A stretch of 64,000 bases of DNA from Pseudonocardia sp. TRM90224 (GTDB lineage: Bacteria; Actinomycetota; Actinomycetes; Mycobacteriales; Pseudonocardiaceae): contig NZ_JAJGSX010000001.1 of the NCBI RefSeq assembly GCF_021245725.1, positions 248,001-312,000 of the forward strand. The letters run 5' to 3'. A program made the translations under genes and the position numbers. The notes beneath the pieces were generated by a model. That model had not been told where the DNA came from, ran no database searches, and saw only the letters and a list, made by a program, of their open reading frames with translations. This document shows, piece by piece, positions 7,987 through 16,188 of this stretch (within the stretch, counting starts at the first letter, position 1; every line of letters starts with the position of its first letter).

Positions 7987-8787
7987 TCACCCGTCCTTGG
8001 TGATATCCACGCCCTCCGGCGGCGTCACGGCCTCCACCGGGTCCGGCTGCCCGCCGGGGCTCCGGCCGAGGAACGTGTGCACGATGTGCTGCTGCCAGCC
8101 GGGCACGGTCGAGACCATGACGTCGTCGAAGCCGGTGGCGCGCATGCGGGCGGTGAGCGCCTCGACGCCGTCGAACTCGAGCACGCTGCGCCAGAGGTAG
8201 CGGTAGAGGTCGGCGGAGCCGCTGCGGATCCGCCCGAGCGGGATGATCACGCCCCAGCAGACGGTGGTCCAGAGCATGCGGCTGCGCATCGAGTCGCGCA
8301 CCGAGTACTCGTGCACGGCCAGCGGCGCACCGGGCCGCAGCAGCGTGCGGAACGAGCGCAGCGCGGCGTTGGTGTCGCCCAGGTTGCGCAGCAGGTACGC
8401 GGCGAAGATCCCGTCGTACGGCCCTGTGAGCTTGATCCGGTCGAGCTCGTCGACGTTGCCCTGCACGAAGCGCACGCGCGACGGCCAGGTCTTGCGCCGC
8501 GCCTGGTTCAGCATCTCCGACGACGCATCGATGGCGGTGATCTCGGCCTCGGGAGCGGCGTCCAGCAGCGCGGCCGTGGACGCGCCCGTCCCGCAGCCGA
8601 GATCGAGCAGCCTCAAGCCGCTGCCGCCGTTCTGCAGCCCCATCCGCCGCGCCGACATGCGGAGGTGTTCGTGGTATCCGGGGTTGGATGCAACCAGCTT
8701 GTCGTAGGCCCGCGCGTGGGCGTCGAACGTGCGCGGCACCTGCGTCCTGTCGAAGCGGCCCGTGCGTGCAGCACTCACGCATTGCAT
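7987..8787 (-). CDS. Class I SAM-dependent methyltransferase (UbiE-like)
   Basis: A 266-residue methyltransferase. Motif I is LDLGCGTGAS, the acidic post-I residue is in ITAIDASSEM, and motif IV/post region reads GPYDGIFAAYLLRNLGD, close to the UbiE/MenG group that methylates quinones and other prenylated or lipid substrates. An extension of about 40 residues follows the Rossmann domain. The ATG at 8787 has no Shine-Dalgarno sequence. Divergent from the metallophosphoesterase at 8858. A role with the neighbouring Rieske protein in lipid modification is possible but not shown. Confidence 0.85.
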   Translation of the reverse strand: MQCVSAARTGRFDRTQVPRTFDAHARAYDKLVASNPGYHEHLRMSARRMGLQNGGSGLRLLDLGCGTGASTAALLDAAPEAEITAIDASSEMLNQARRKTWPSRVRFVQGNVDELDRIKLTGPYDGIFAAYLLRNLGDTNAALRSFRTLLRPGAPLAVHEYSVRDSMRSRMLWTTVCWGVIIPLGRIRSGSADLYRYLWRSVLEFDGVEALTARMRATGFDDVMVSTVPGWQQHIVHTFLGRSPGGQPDPVEAVTPPEGVDITKDG

Positions 8788-8844
8788 AGTGACGTATCCG
8801 GAGCGCAAGCGCACCGAACCCGGGCCGCGATTCCCGATCCCCCG

Positions 8845-8850
8845 TACCCT
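8845..8850 (+). promoter_or_regulatory. -10 box TACCCT of a leaderless-type promoter
   Basis: TACCCT followed by 7 bases (GTCGCCG) and the ATG at 8858. No ribosome-binding site is present between them. This is the spacing expected when transcription starts at the A of the start codon. Confidence 0.55.
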
Positions 8851-8857
8851 GTCGCCG

Positions 8858-9505
8858 ATGGTCAGAGCACTCGCGGTGAGCGACGAGGTCGATGCGGGGC
8901 TGCACGTGCGTGCGGCCCGGCTGCGTGACGTCGACCTGATCGTCGCTGCGGGCGACCTGCCGTTCGACTACCTCACCGACCTGTCCGACGCCGTCGACAA
9001 GCCCGGCGTCATGGTCCCCGGCAACCACGACCCCGACATCTCCGGCTTCTCACAGCGCGCCGGCATGTGGATGCGGGCCGGCCATCCGTCCGAGTGGCCC
9101 GGCCCAGCCGGCTACGACGACGCCGACGGGCGGGTCGTCGACGTCGCCGGCCTGCGGTTCGCCGGTCTCGGCGGCTGCGTGCGCTACCGCAACGGCCCCA
9201 ACCAATGGACGCAGGGCGAGCAGGCCCGGCGCGCCCGCAAGCTGGTCAGGGCCGCCCGTCGGTGCGAACGCCGCGACGGTCGTGGGGTCGACGTGCTGCT
9301 CACGCATGCGCCGCCGCGCCGGTGCGGCGACCGCGAGGACCCCCCGCACCACGGGTTCGACTGCCTGCACGCCGTGGTCGAGGCCCTCCGGCCGCGGCTG
9401 CTGCTGCACGGGCACATCCACCCGTTCGGCGAGCCGGTGCCCGACCGGTTCATCGGCGCCACGAGGGTGGTCAACGTCGTCGGCCGGAGGGTGCTGGAGC
9501 TCTGA
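8858..9505 (+). CDS. Calcineurin-type metallophosphoesterase
   Basis: A 215-residue metallophosphoesterase. Recognisable blocks are LIVAAGDLPFDY, MVPGNHDPD, LLTHAPPRRCGD and LLLHGHIHPFG, covering the GD, GNHD and GHxH metal motifs. The usual first D-x-H motif is replaced by VSDEVDAGL, so metal site 1 may be atypical. The stop TGA shares its A with the ATG of the ParB-like gene (TGATG), indicating coupled translation and a joint function. Substrate unknown. Confidence 0.87.
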   Translation: MVRALAVSDEVDAGLHVRAARLRDVDLIVAAGDLPFDYLTDLSDAVDKPGVMVPGNHDPDISGFSQRAGMWMRAGHPSEWPGPAGYDDADGRVVDVAGLRFAGLGGCVRYRNGPNQWTQGEQARRARKLVRAARRCERRDGRGVDVLLTHAPPRRCGDREDPPHHGFDCLHAVVEALRPRLLLHGHIHPFGEPVPDRFIGATRVVNVVGRRVLEL

Positions 9506-10350
9506 TGGCCGACACCGGCTTCCCGCAGGCCGACGCCGAGAACGACTTCCTGCGCATCCGACGCCAGCAGGTGCTGTCGCGGCTGGCGGCGTGGCTGCGC
9601 CGGGAGCCGGACGACATCTCGGAGATCCTGCCGTTCGACGAGGTCGTCGGCGCGCTCGGCCGGACCGGCGAGCGCAGGGTCGGGCAGAAGGTGATCCCGC
9701 TCGACGCGATCGTCGGCAGCGTCGACCGCACGAAGGACTTCGACCGCTGGTTCCGGCCGCGCTCGCAGCGCACTCGCGAGCGGTGGGAGCGGCTCGCGCA
9801 GGCGCAGCGGCGCGGCGAGTCGATCCCGCCGATCGACGTCTACAAGGTCGGCGAGCTGTACTTCGTGCGCGACGGGCACCACCGGGTGTCGGTCGCGCAC
9901 GCACTGCGGCTGCGCTCGATCGACGCGCTCGTCACCGAGATCACCACCAAGCTCGACTCGTCCGGCATCGCCAGCCGCGGCGACCTCATCACGAAGGACC
10001 TGCGCAGGGTCTTCCTCGACCGGGTGCCGCTGCCGGGGCCCGCGCTGTGCACGATCCTCGTCACCTCGGCCTGGTCGTACGCGGTGCTGAGCGAGACAGT
10101 CGAGGCCTGGGGCTTCCGGCTCATGCAGCTGGAGTGCCGCTACCTCGACCGCGAGACCGTCGCCAAGCGGTGGTTCGGGGAGGAGTTCCAGCCGGTCGTG
10201 CGGATGCTGCACCAGGCGGGGCTCGTCGGCGACAAGACCGACGCGGAGGCGTACCTGCACTTCGCGGGCCAGCGCTACAAGCTCATGCGCACGCACCGCT
10301 GGGACGACGAGGTGGTCGAACGCCTCCAGGCCGACCCCGGCGACCACTGA
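9505..10350 (+). CDS. ParB-like (ParB/sulfiredoxin-fold) protein
   Basis: A 281-residue protein. The segment GQKVIPLDAIVGSVDRTKDF ... IPPIDVYKVGELYFVRDGHHRVSVAHAL (residues about 65-135) is a ParB/Srx-fold domain with its DGHHR core, as found in ParB-like nucleases and in SbnI/sulfiredoxin relatives. No helix-turn-helix or C-terminal ParB dimer domain is evident, so this is not the chromosomal ParB. It is translationally coupled to the preceding metallophosphoesterase. A nucleotide-dependent regulatory or phosphotransfer role is possible; the real function is unknown. Confidence 0.75.
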   Translation: MADTGFPQADAENDFLRIRRQQVLSRLAAWLRREPDDISEILPFDEVVGALGRTGERRVGQKVIPLDAIVGSVDRTKDFDRWFRPRSQRTRERWERLAQAQRRGESIPPIDVYKVGELYFVRDGHHRVSVAHALRLRSIDALVTEITTKLDSSGIASRGDLITKDLRRVFLDRVPLPGPALCTILVTSAWSYAVLSETVEAWGFRLMQLECRYLDRETVAKRWFGEEFQPVVRMLHQAGLVGDKTDAEAYLHFAGQRYKLMRTHRWDDEVVERLQADPGDH

Positions 10351-10419
10351 CTTCCCCACCGTTTTGCCAACTTGCACACCCTGCAGCGTGTGCAGGTTGG
10401 CAAAACGGTGGGCAACTTC
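10351..10419. repeat. F1 palindromic repeat, copy 2
   Basis: Begins on the base after the stop of the ParB-like gene. Outer stem CCCACCGTTTTG / CAAAACGGTGGG; inner stem CCAACTTGCACA / TGTGCAGGTTGG (one G-T pair). It separates two genes on the same strand, so it would end transcription before ogt. Confidence 0.85.
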
Positions 10420-10489
10420 GGGGCCCGGTGCCGGCGTCCGTGTCCGAATCCCGCCGGAACGCCGGGGCGGACGCGGGCAGGATGGACGG

Positions 10490-10993
10490 GTGATCGACGT
10501 TCGGCACACCGTGGTCGGCAGCCCCGTCGGCCCGCTCACGCTGGTGGCGACCGACGGCGTGCTGTCGGGCCTGTACATGGACCGGCAGATGTACCTGCCG
10601 GCCGCGAGCACGTTCGGCGAGCCGGACCCGTCGTGCCTCCCGGACGTGCGGGCCGAGCTCGCGGCCTACTTCGCCGGCGAGCTGACGGCGTTCACGGTGC
10701 CGCTCGCGCCGCGCGGCACACCGTTCCAGCAGACGTGCTGGACGGCGCTGTTGGAGGTCCGGTTCGGCGAGACCGCGACCTACGGCGAGCTGGCCGCCCG
10801 CATCGGACGCCCCACGGCGGCCAGGGCCGTCGGCATGGCGAACGGCCGCAACCCGATCAGCATCATCATCCCGTGCCACCGCCTGATCGGTTCCGACGGC
10901 AGCCCGACGGGCTACGGCGGCGGCATCGAACGCAAGCTGGCGCTCCTCGCGCACGAAGGCGCCACGTCGACAACGACGTTGTTGCTGTTCTAA
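10490..10993 (+). CDS. ogt: Methylated-DNA--protein-cysteine methyltransferase
   Basis: A 167-residue O6-alkylguanine-DNA alkyltransferase. The acceptor cysteine is Cys129 in SIIIPCHRLIG, and the helix-turn-helix region reads TATYGELAARIGRPTAARAVG. GTG 10490 is preferred because it begins the conserved strand VIDVRHTVVGSPVGPLTL. The protein should end near AHEGA; the extra tail TSTTTLLLF and the stop codon are supplied by the F3 palindrome at 10965-11027, so the hairpin lies inside the gene's 3' end. Confidence 0.93.
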   Translation: MIDVRHTVVGSPVGPLTLVATDGVLSGLYMDRQMYLPAASTFGEPDPSCLPDVRAELAAYFAGELTAFTVPLAPRGTPFQQTCWTALLEVRFGETATYGELAARIGRPTAARAVGMANGRNPISIIIPCHRLIGSDGSPTGYGGGIERKLALLAHEGATSTTTLLLF

Positions 10994-11027
10994 CGCTCGC
11001 GGAACAGCAACAACGTCGTTGTCGACG
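10965..11027. terminator. F3 palindrome: perfect 26-bp stem between ogt and sugC
   Basis: Arms at 10965-10990 and 11002-11027 are perfect 26-bp inverse complements around an 11-base loop; the core is GTCGACAACGACGTT. It covers the last codons and stop of ogt and ends one base before the sugC stop, so it is well placed as a bidirectional terminator of the convergent pair. A second copy follows glgA at 38408-38472. Confidence 0.8.
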
Positions 11028-11028
11028 G

Positions 11029-12231
11029 TCAGGCGGTGGCCGGCGCGGCCTCGCGTGTCGTGAGGTTCTTCCCGCTCTGCGGGTCGAACACCTGGATCTT
11101 GCCGGTGTCCACCCACACCTCGGAGCGCTCGCCCTCGGCCACCGTCGACGACGCCGACAGCCGCGTGACGATCTGGCCCGAGTCGCCGCCGGGCACGTCG
11201 GCGGTGCCGGCGTCGGCCGCGAGGTCGGCGAGGTCGTCCGAGATCGCCTGCTCGCCCTCGACGGCGAAGTAGGCGAACTTGTCCGACCCCATCGACTCCA
11301 GCACGTCCACCTCGGCCGTGAAGACCGATCCGCGGGCCTTCTGGTGGTCCTCGACCAGCGCGGCGTCCTCGAAGTGCTCCGGCCGGATGCCGACGATGAG
11401 CTCGCGCGGCGCGTTGGCGCTTTCCAGCTTGCTGCGCAGCTCGTCGGTGAGGGAGAGATCGCCCAGCGGGGTACGGAACGTCCCTTCTTCGAGCTTCGCC
11501 GGCAGGAAGTTCATCGCGGGCGAGCCGATGAAGCCTGCGACGAACAGGTTGGCCGGGGTGTCGTACAGCGTCTGCGGCGAGCCGATCTGCTGGATGTGGC
11601 CGCCGCGCATGACGACGATCCGGTCGCCGAGCGTCATGGCTTCGGTCTGGTCGTGCGTCACGTAGACCGTGGTCGTGCCGAGGCGCTGCTGCAGCTTCGA
11701 GACCATCGTGCGCATCTGCACGCGCAGCTTGGCGTCGAGGTTGGAGAGCGGCTCGTCCATCAGGAACGCCTTCGGGCTGCGGACGATCGCCCGGCCCATC
11801 GCGACGCGCTGGCGCTGGCCACCGGACATGTTGGCCGGCTTGCGGTCGAGGTGGTGGGTGAGGTCGAGGATCTTCGCCGCTTCCTCGACCTTCCGGTTGA
11901 TCTCGTCCTTGTCCATCTTGGCGATCTTGAGCGGGAACGCCATGTTCTCCCGCACGTTCATGTGCGGGTAGAGCGCGTACGACTGGAACACCATCGCGAT
12001 GTCCCGGTCCTTCGGCGCCTTCTCGTTGACGCGCTGGCCCCCGATGCGCAGCTCGCCCTCGGAGATGTCCTCCAGCCCGGCGATCATGTTCAGCGTCGTC
12101 GACTTCCCGCACCCAGACGGGCCGACCAGGATGATGAACTCGCCGTCGGCGATCTCGAAGCTCGCCTTGTCGACGCCGATGGTCCCATCGGGGTAGCGCT
12201 TGGTGATCTCGTCCAGAACGATGTCAGCCAC
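11029..12231 (-). CDS. sugC: Trehalose ABC importer ATPase SugC
   Basis: A 400-residue ATPase of the MsmK/UgpC type. Walker A GPSGCGKST is at residues 37-45, the signature MSGGQRQR at 135-142, Walker B LMDEP at 157-161, and the H-loop in VTHDQTEAM. The C-terminal third is a TOBE/OB regulatory domain (IVGIRPEHFED). It is the last gene of a four-gene operon whose binding protein closely matches mycobacterial LpqY, so it should energise uptake of trehalose released outside the cell. Four bases separate it from sugB. Confidence 0.93.
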   Translation of the reverse strand: MADIVLDEITKRYPDGTIGVDKASFEIADGEFIILVGPSGCGKSTTLNMIAGLEDISEGELRIGGQRVNEKAPKDRDIAMVFQSYALYPHMNVRENMAFPLKIAKMDKDEINRKVEEAAKILDLTHHLDRKPANMSGGQRQRVAMGRAIVRSPKAFLMDEPLSNLDAKLRVQMRTMVSKLQQRLGTTTVYVTHDQTEAMTLGDRIVVMRGGHIQQIGSPQTLYDTPANLFVAGFIGSPAMNFLPAKLEEGTFRTPLGDLSLTDELRSKLESANAPRELIVGIRPEHFEDAALVEDHQKARGSVFTAEVDVLESMGSDKFAYFAVEGEQAISDDLADLAADAGTADVPGGDSGQIVTRLSASSTVAEGERSEVWVDTGKIQVFDPQSGKNLTTREAAPATA

Positions 12232-12235
12232 GTCG

Positions 12236-13075
12236 TCAGCCCTTCACTGCACCGGAGGTCAGGCCGGCCACGATCCGGCGCTGGAACAGCAACACGAAGA
12301 TGATGATCGGGATCGTCAGCAGCACGGCAGCGGCTGCGATCGACCCGGTCGGTTCTGCGAACTCGGACGCTCCCGTGAAGTTCGCGATCGCAACGGTCGC
12401 GGTCTGCGACGCGCGTGTCGAGGTCAGCGAAACGGCGAACAGGAAGTCGTTCCAGCAGAAGATGAACACCAGGATCGCCGTGGTGAACACACCCGGCGCC
12501 GCGAGCGGCACGATGATCGACCGGAACGCCTGCAGCGGCGTCGCGCCGTCCATCTTCGCCGCCTTCTCCAGCTCCCACGGGATCTCCCGGAAGAACGCGG
12601 AGAGCGTGTAGATCGCGAGCGGGAGCGCGAAGGTGATGTACGGCAGGATCAGGCCGGGCCAGGTGTCGAACAGCCCGACCGCACGCTCGATGTCGAACAG
12701 CGGGCTCACCAGCGAGACCTGCGGGAACATCGCGATCAGCAGCGACACTCCGACCAGCAGTTTCTTGCCGGGGAAGTCGAGGCGGGCGATCGCGTACGCC
12801 GCCATCGTGCCGACGACGACGGCCAGCACCGTTGCGATGATCGAGATGCCGATCGAGTTGATCAGCGCCGAGGTGAAGAGGTCGATCTGGAACACCTGGG
12901 CGTAGTTCTCGAACGTCCAGCTGCGCGGGATGAAGCTGCCGTCGGTGATCGTGTCGGCCGTCTTGAACGACAGGCTCAGGATCCAGAGCACGGGCACCAG
13001 CGCGTAGAGGATCACCACGATGTCCGCGACGACCCACCAGGTCTTGCGGCTCGCGGTCGAGGATGCGTCGGCCAT
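12236..13075 (-). CDS. sugB: Trehalose ABC importer permease SugB
   Basis: A 279-residue CUT1-family permease with six membrane segments and the cytoplasmic EAA-type loop [20 protein letters not shown] that docks onto the ATPase. The ATG at 13075 (MADASST) gives the normal length; the longer open frame is a shadow of sugA. Two bases separate it from the sugA stop. Partner of SugA in the transmembrane channel. Confidence 0.93.
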   Translation of the reverse strand: MADASSTASRKTWWVVADIVVILYALVPVLWILSLSFKTADTITDGSFIPRSWTFENYAQVFQIDLFTSALINSIGISIIATVLAVVVGTMAAYAIARLDFPGKKLLVGVSLLIAMFPQVSLVSPLFDIERAVGLFDTWPGLILPYITFALPLAIYTLSAFFREIPWELEKAAKMDGATPLQAFRSIIVPLAAPGVFTTAILVFIFCWNDFLFAVSLTSTRASQTATVAIANFTGASEFAEPTGSIAAAAVLLTIPIIIFVLLFQRRIVAGLTSGAVKG

Positions 13076-13077
13076 GG

Positions 13078-14025
13078 TCAGCGCCTCCCGGAGTCGGAGC
13101 CCGGCGCCGAAGCACCGAACAGCTTGATGAACAGGAGCGCGATCAACGCGACCGCGATGAAGATCAGCACGCTGATCGCGGAGCCGATTCCGAGGTTGAA
13201 CGCTTTGAACAGGTTGTCGTAGCCGAGCATCGAGACCGAGCCCGTGCCGTTGGAGCCCGCCGTGAGCACGTAGATGTTGTCGAAGACGCGGAAGGCGTCG
13301 AGCGTGCGGAACAGCAGCGCGACGAGGATCGCCGGCTTCATCATCGGGAGGATGATCTTGGTGAGCCGCTGCCACGCGCCCGCGCCGTCGACCTGCGCAG
13401 CTTTCAGCAGGTCATCAGGGACGAGCGCGAGACCGGCCAGGAGCAACAGCGCCATGAACGGCGTGGTCTTCCAGACCTCGGCCCCGATGATGATCGCCAG
13501 TGCGGCGGCCTGGTCGGTCAGCGGCGCGCTGCCTTCCGGGAGCAGCGCCGCGAGGTAGCCCTTGTCGGGCGTCCATGCGAACTGCCAGCTGAAGGCCGCC
13601 ACGACCGTGACGATGCCGTAGGGGATCAGCACGACCGTGCGGGTGAGCCCACGCCCGACGATCGTCCTGTGCATGATCAGCGCGAGCGCCAGCCCGAGCA
13701 CGAACTCGATCGCGACCGAGATGACCGTGATCAGCATCGTGATCCCGAAGGCGCCCCACCAGTAGCCCGACGTCAGCACGGCGGCGTAGTTGGCGAGCCC
13801 TGCGAACGACTGCTCGGAGGGGAACCGCAGGTCGTAGCGCTGCAGGGAGAGCCAGATCGCGTATCCGATCGGATACGCCGTCACCAGCACGATGATGATC
13901 GCCGCGGGAGCACAGAGCAGCAGCCCGAGCCGCCGTTCGGCCTTCTTGCCCTCGGAGATCGGCGGTTGACCGCTCACCCGGTGCCGCGGGGCACCGGCTT
14001 CCGTAGTGGTCGTCGCAGTGGTCAT
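13078..14025 (-). CDS. sugA: Trehalose ABC importer permease SugA
   Basis: A 315-residue CUT1-family permease: Thr-rich N-terminus ([11 protein letters not shown]), six membrane helices and the EAA loop [20 protein letters not shown]. Its ATG overlaps the lpqY stop (ATGA), so translation is coupled. Forms the membrane pore with SugB and receives trehalose from LpqY. Confidence 0.93.
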   Translation of the reverse strand: MTTATTTTEAGAPRHRVSGQPPISEGKKAERRLGLLLCAPAAIIIVLVTAYPIGYAIWLSLQRYDLRFPSEQSFAGLANYAAVLTSGYWWGAFGITMLITVISVAIEFVLGLALALIMHRTIVGRGLTRTVVLIPYGIVTVVAAFSWQFAWTPDKGYLAALLPEGSAPLTDQAAALAIIIGAEVWKTTPFMALLLLAGLALVPDDLLKAAQVDGAGAWQRLTKIILPMMKPAILVALLFRTLDAFRVFDNIYVLTAGSNGTGSVSMLGYDNLFKAFNLGIGSAISVLIFIAVALIALLFIKLFGASAPGSDSGRR

Positions 14026-15380
14026 GGGACGAGCCCCTCCGACTTCTCGGCCCGCGACACCTGGTCGGCGAGCTGCGGGACAAGAGCGTCCGGATCGATC
14101 TGGGCCGGCGGGTTGAGCAGGTCGGAGAGCACGATCGAGATGCTCTGGTAGGCCGGGGTCTTCGGCCGGACGCTCGCGCCGTCGAGCGAGTTCTTGATCG
14201 CCTCCCAGGCCGGGTACTTCGCCTGGAACTCGGGGTCGGCGTAGAGCGACTCCAGCGTGGGCGGCACGCCGCCTTCCAGCGCGTTGTTGCGCTGCGCGTC
14301 CTCGTTGCGCAGGCACTGCACCGCCTCGAAGGCGAAGTCCTTGTACCGCGACGTCGTGCTGATGCCGATGTTCAGGCCACCGATGGTCACCTTCGCCGGC
14401 GTGCCGGCGTCGACCGCGGGGTACGGGGCCCAGGCGAACACGTCGACCACGCGGCGGCCGGTGTCGGTCGCCGACGGCTTGCCCTGCTGGTCGATGAACG
14501 TGCCGCCGCCACCGCCGTCCGGCGGCGCGGTGTTGATCGAGGCGTTGACGAACGGGTAGTTGACCTGGAAGGCCGCGGTGCCGGCCTCCATCGCGAGCCG
14601 CCCGTCGTTCTCCTTCGCCACCGAGAGCGAGGGGTCGGCGCCCGGCGCGGTGGCGGTGCGCTGCATGATCGAGAGCGCCTTGCGGGCGGCGTCGCCCTTG
14701 TCGATCAGCACCTCGCCGTTCTCGGAGACGACCTGGCCGCCACCGCTGGCAAGCAGCGTGTTGAACCAGACGACGATGCCCTCGTACTGCGCGGCCTGCG
14801 TCTCGATGTAGGACGGCAGGCCCTGCTGCGCGAGCTTCTCCGACGCCGCGATCATCTCGTCCCAGGTGGCGGGCGGGGTCGGCGAGAGGTCCTTGCGGTA
14901 CCAGAGGATCTGCGTGTTCGTGTTGAGCGGAGCGGCGTAGAGGGTGTCCTCGTACGTGGCCGTCTCCAACGTCGCCGGCAGGGTGCCCTGCTCGATCTTC
15001 GCCGCGACGTCGGCCGGGAACTTCTCGATCCACCCCGCCTTGGCGAACTCCGCCGTCCACGTCACGTCGATGCCGACGAGGTCGACGGCGGGGTCACCGG
15101 CGACGAGCCGGCGGGCGAGCTGGAGGCGCTGGTCGTCGGCGCCCTTCGGGAGCGATTGCTGCACGACGCTGTAGCGGCCGTTGGCCGCGGCGGTGCATGC
15201 CTTCGCGGCCGCCGCGTAGCCGCTCGCGTTGTCGGCCGGCGTGTAGAAGTTCAGCACCGGAGGCCCGGCGGGCCCCGAGCCGCACCCTGCTACCGCAGCC
15301 GCGGCGAGCAGCGCGCATGCACCTACGACGAGCGCGCCGCGACGCCTCCGTCGTGGCATCGGTTGAACCGGGTCGCGCAT
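14022..15380 (-). CDS. lpqY: Trehalose-binding lipoprotein LpqY
   Basis: A 452-residue extracellular solute-binding protein, lipid-anchored at Cys33 (AAVAGC lipobox after a twin-basic RRRRR segment and hydrophobic core). The mature sequence follows M. tuberculosis LpqY closely as I remember it: NFYTPA, SLPKGADDQRLQLARRL, WTAEFAKAGW, VVWFNTLLASGG, FAPYPAV-like FAWAPYPAVDAG, KVTIGGLN and FQAKYP. ATG 15380 is chosen because GGGGGAATCGT precedes it. It captures trehalose shed during mycolate/trehalose turnover for recycling; this host's trehalose source is unknown. Confidence 0.92.
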   Translation of the reverse strand: MRDPVQPMPRRRRRGALVVGACALLAAAAVAGCGSGPAGPPVLNFYTPADNASGYAAAAKACTAAANGRYSVVQQSLPKGADDQRLQLARRLVAGDPAVDLVGIDVTWTAEFAKAGWIEKFPADVAAKIEQGTLPATLETATYEDTLYAAPLNTNTQILWYRKDLSPTPPATWDEMIAASEKLAQQGLPSYIETQAAQYEGIVVWFNTLLASGGGQVVSENGEVLIDKGDAARKALSIMQRTATAPGADPSLSVAKENDGRLAMEAGTAAFQVNYPFVNASINTAPPDGGGGGTFIDQQGKPSATDTGRRVVDVFAWAPYPAVDAGTPAKVTIGGLNIGISTTSRYKDFAFEAVQCLRNEDAQRNNALEGGVPPTLESLYADPEFQAKYPAWEAIKNSLDGASVRPKTPAYQSISIVLSDLLNPPAQIDPDALVPQLADQVSRAEKSEGLVP

Positions 15381-15428
15381 ACGATTCCCCCGTCCGAGCA
15401 CGTCGCTCCCGAGGCGTCGCGCATGACT

Positions 15429-15442
15429 GTGACCCCGGTCAC
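15429..15442. promoter_or_regulatory. Palindromic operator candidate in the lpqY leader
   Basis: GTGACCCCGGTCAC, a 14-bp dyad with perfect 6-bp arms, lies between the predicted lpqY transcription start (about 15456) and the ATG at 15380. A protein bound here would block elongation or initiation of the trehalose operon. Inference from symmetry and position only. Confidence 0.5.
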
Positions 15443-15462
15443 GATTTGTGCCGGATGATCCG

Positions 15463-15491
15463 AACCTATGCGCGTCGCCCGTGGCCCGCAA
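15463..15491 (-). promoter_or_regulatory. Sigma-70-type promoter of the lpqY-sugABC operon
   Basis: On the minus strand TTGCGG (15491-15486) and TAGGTT (15468-15463) are separated by 17 bases, the optimum spacing for a housekeeping promoter. It would give a leader of about 75 bases carrying the GTGACC dyad. Confidence 0.6.
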
Positions 15492-15516
15492 TCGGGAGCG
15501 TCGGACGCTCGTCGAA

Positions 15517-15538
15517 ACGTGACCTTAAAAGGCCACGT
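15517..15538 (-). terminator. Hairpin after the stress-type membrane gene
   Basis: Arms ACGTGACCTT / AAGGCCACGT (10 bp, one G-T pair) with a 2-base AA turn, located 15 bases after the stop of the gene ending at 15554. Likely terminator separating it from lpqY. Confidence 0.5.
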
Positions 15539-15553
15539 CGGGGGATCTTTCGA

Positions 15554-16078
15554 TCAATCCGAATTGGTCCCCATCGCCAACTTGGCCAGCAGCTCGCGGG
15601 CCTTCTCGGCGTTGCGCGGCTGGCACAGCACGTCGTACCGGCCGGCCACCATCTGGCTCGCCGAGGTGAAGTCGCGCCGGCCGCGGCTCGCGCCGTAGCC
15701 GACCGCCGCGAAGATCACGCCGAACACGACACCGATCGCCAGACCGGCGAGGATGGGCGTCAGCGCGATGCCGGCGGGGTTCGGGGAGAACAGCGAGAGC
15801 AGCACACCCACGAAGAACCCGAGCCACGCACCGGAGGCGGCGCCGGACATCAGCACGCGCCCCCAGGTCAGGCGCCCGATGACCCGCTCGACGAGCATCA
15901 GGTCGACGCCGACGATCGTCACGTCGCGGACCGGGAAGTCGGAATCGGCCAGGTGATCGACCGCACGCTGCGCTTCCGCATAGGTGGCATAGGACCCGAC
16001 GGGCCAACCGGTGGGTGGCGTCGGCAGGTTCTGCAGGCCGGGCGCATTGCGCGCGGGCCCGCCGAACGGTGTGGACAC
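15554..16078 (-). CDS. General-stress-type membrane protein (Rv1234-like)
   Basis: A 174-residue protein: after LPTPPTGWPVGSY comes a small domain like general stress protein 17M (YAEAQRAVDHLADSDFPVRD), then two Gly-rich membrane segments (SGAASGAWLGFFVGVLLSLF and ILAGLAIGVVFGVIFAAVGY) and a soluble tail. GTG 16078 is fixed by GAGGAGGAGG 5-6 bases upstream; a longer ATG start at 16102 would ignore this site. In M. tuberculosis the similar Rv1234 is also next to lpqY, so the pairing is conserved. Function unknown, perhaps envelope stress. Confidence 0.82.
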   Translation of the reverse strand: MSTPFGGPARNAPGLQNLPTPPTGWPVGSYATYAEAQRAVDHLADSDFPVRDVTIVGVDLMLVERVIGRLTWGRVLMSGAASGAWLGFFVGVLLSLFSPNPAGIALTPILAGLAIGVVFGVIFAAVGYGASRGRRDFTSASQMVAGRYDVLCQPRNAEKARELLAKLAMGTNSD

Positions 16079-16166
16079 GGGGGCCTCCTCCTCGTTCTCC
16101 ATGACGCCCGGGCGACGCTGTTCGCCGTCGGAGCGTCCACAGTCTGCCAACGCTCGGAACAGGACA

Positions 16167-16188
16167 GTAGTGCCCTAACGGGCACTAC
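16167..16188 (-). terminator. Hairpin at the acyl-CoA dehydrogenase stop
   Basis: GTAGTGCCC / GGGCACTAC, 9-bp perfect arms around a 4-base loop (TAAC). The proximal arm contains the TAG stop (16187-16185) of the dehydrogenase gene, so termination would occur right at its end. Confidence 0.55.

Noticed and set aside
6157..8928. Plus-strand open frame of more than 900 codons
   Set aside because: Composition is almost only Arg/Ala/Gly/Pro/Gln/His; it crosses the DMT and methyltransferase genes, both of which have clear motifs. Shadow of GC3-rich genes.
9505..10350. Chromosome partition protein ParB with an origin nearby
   Set aside because: Only the ParB/Srx fold is present, with no helix-turn-helix domain; no parA, no parS-like TGTTTCACGTGAAACA and no dnaA were seen.
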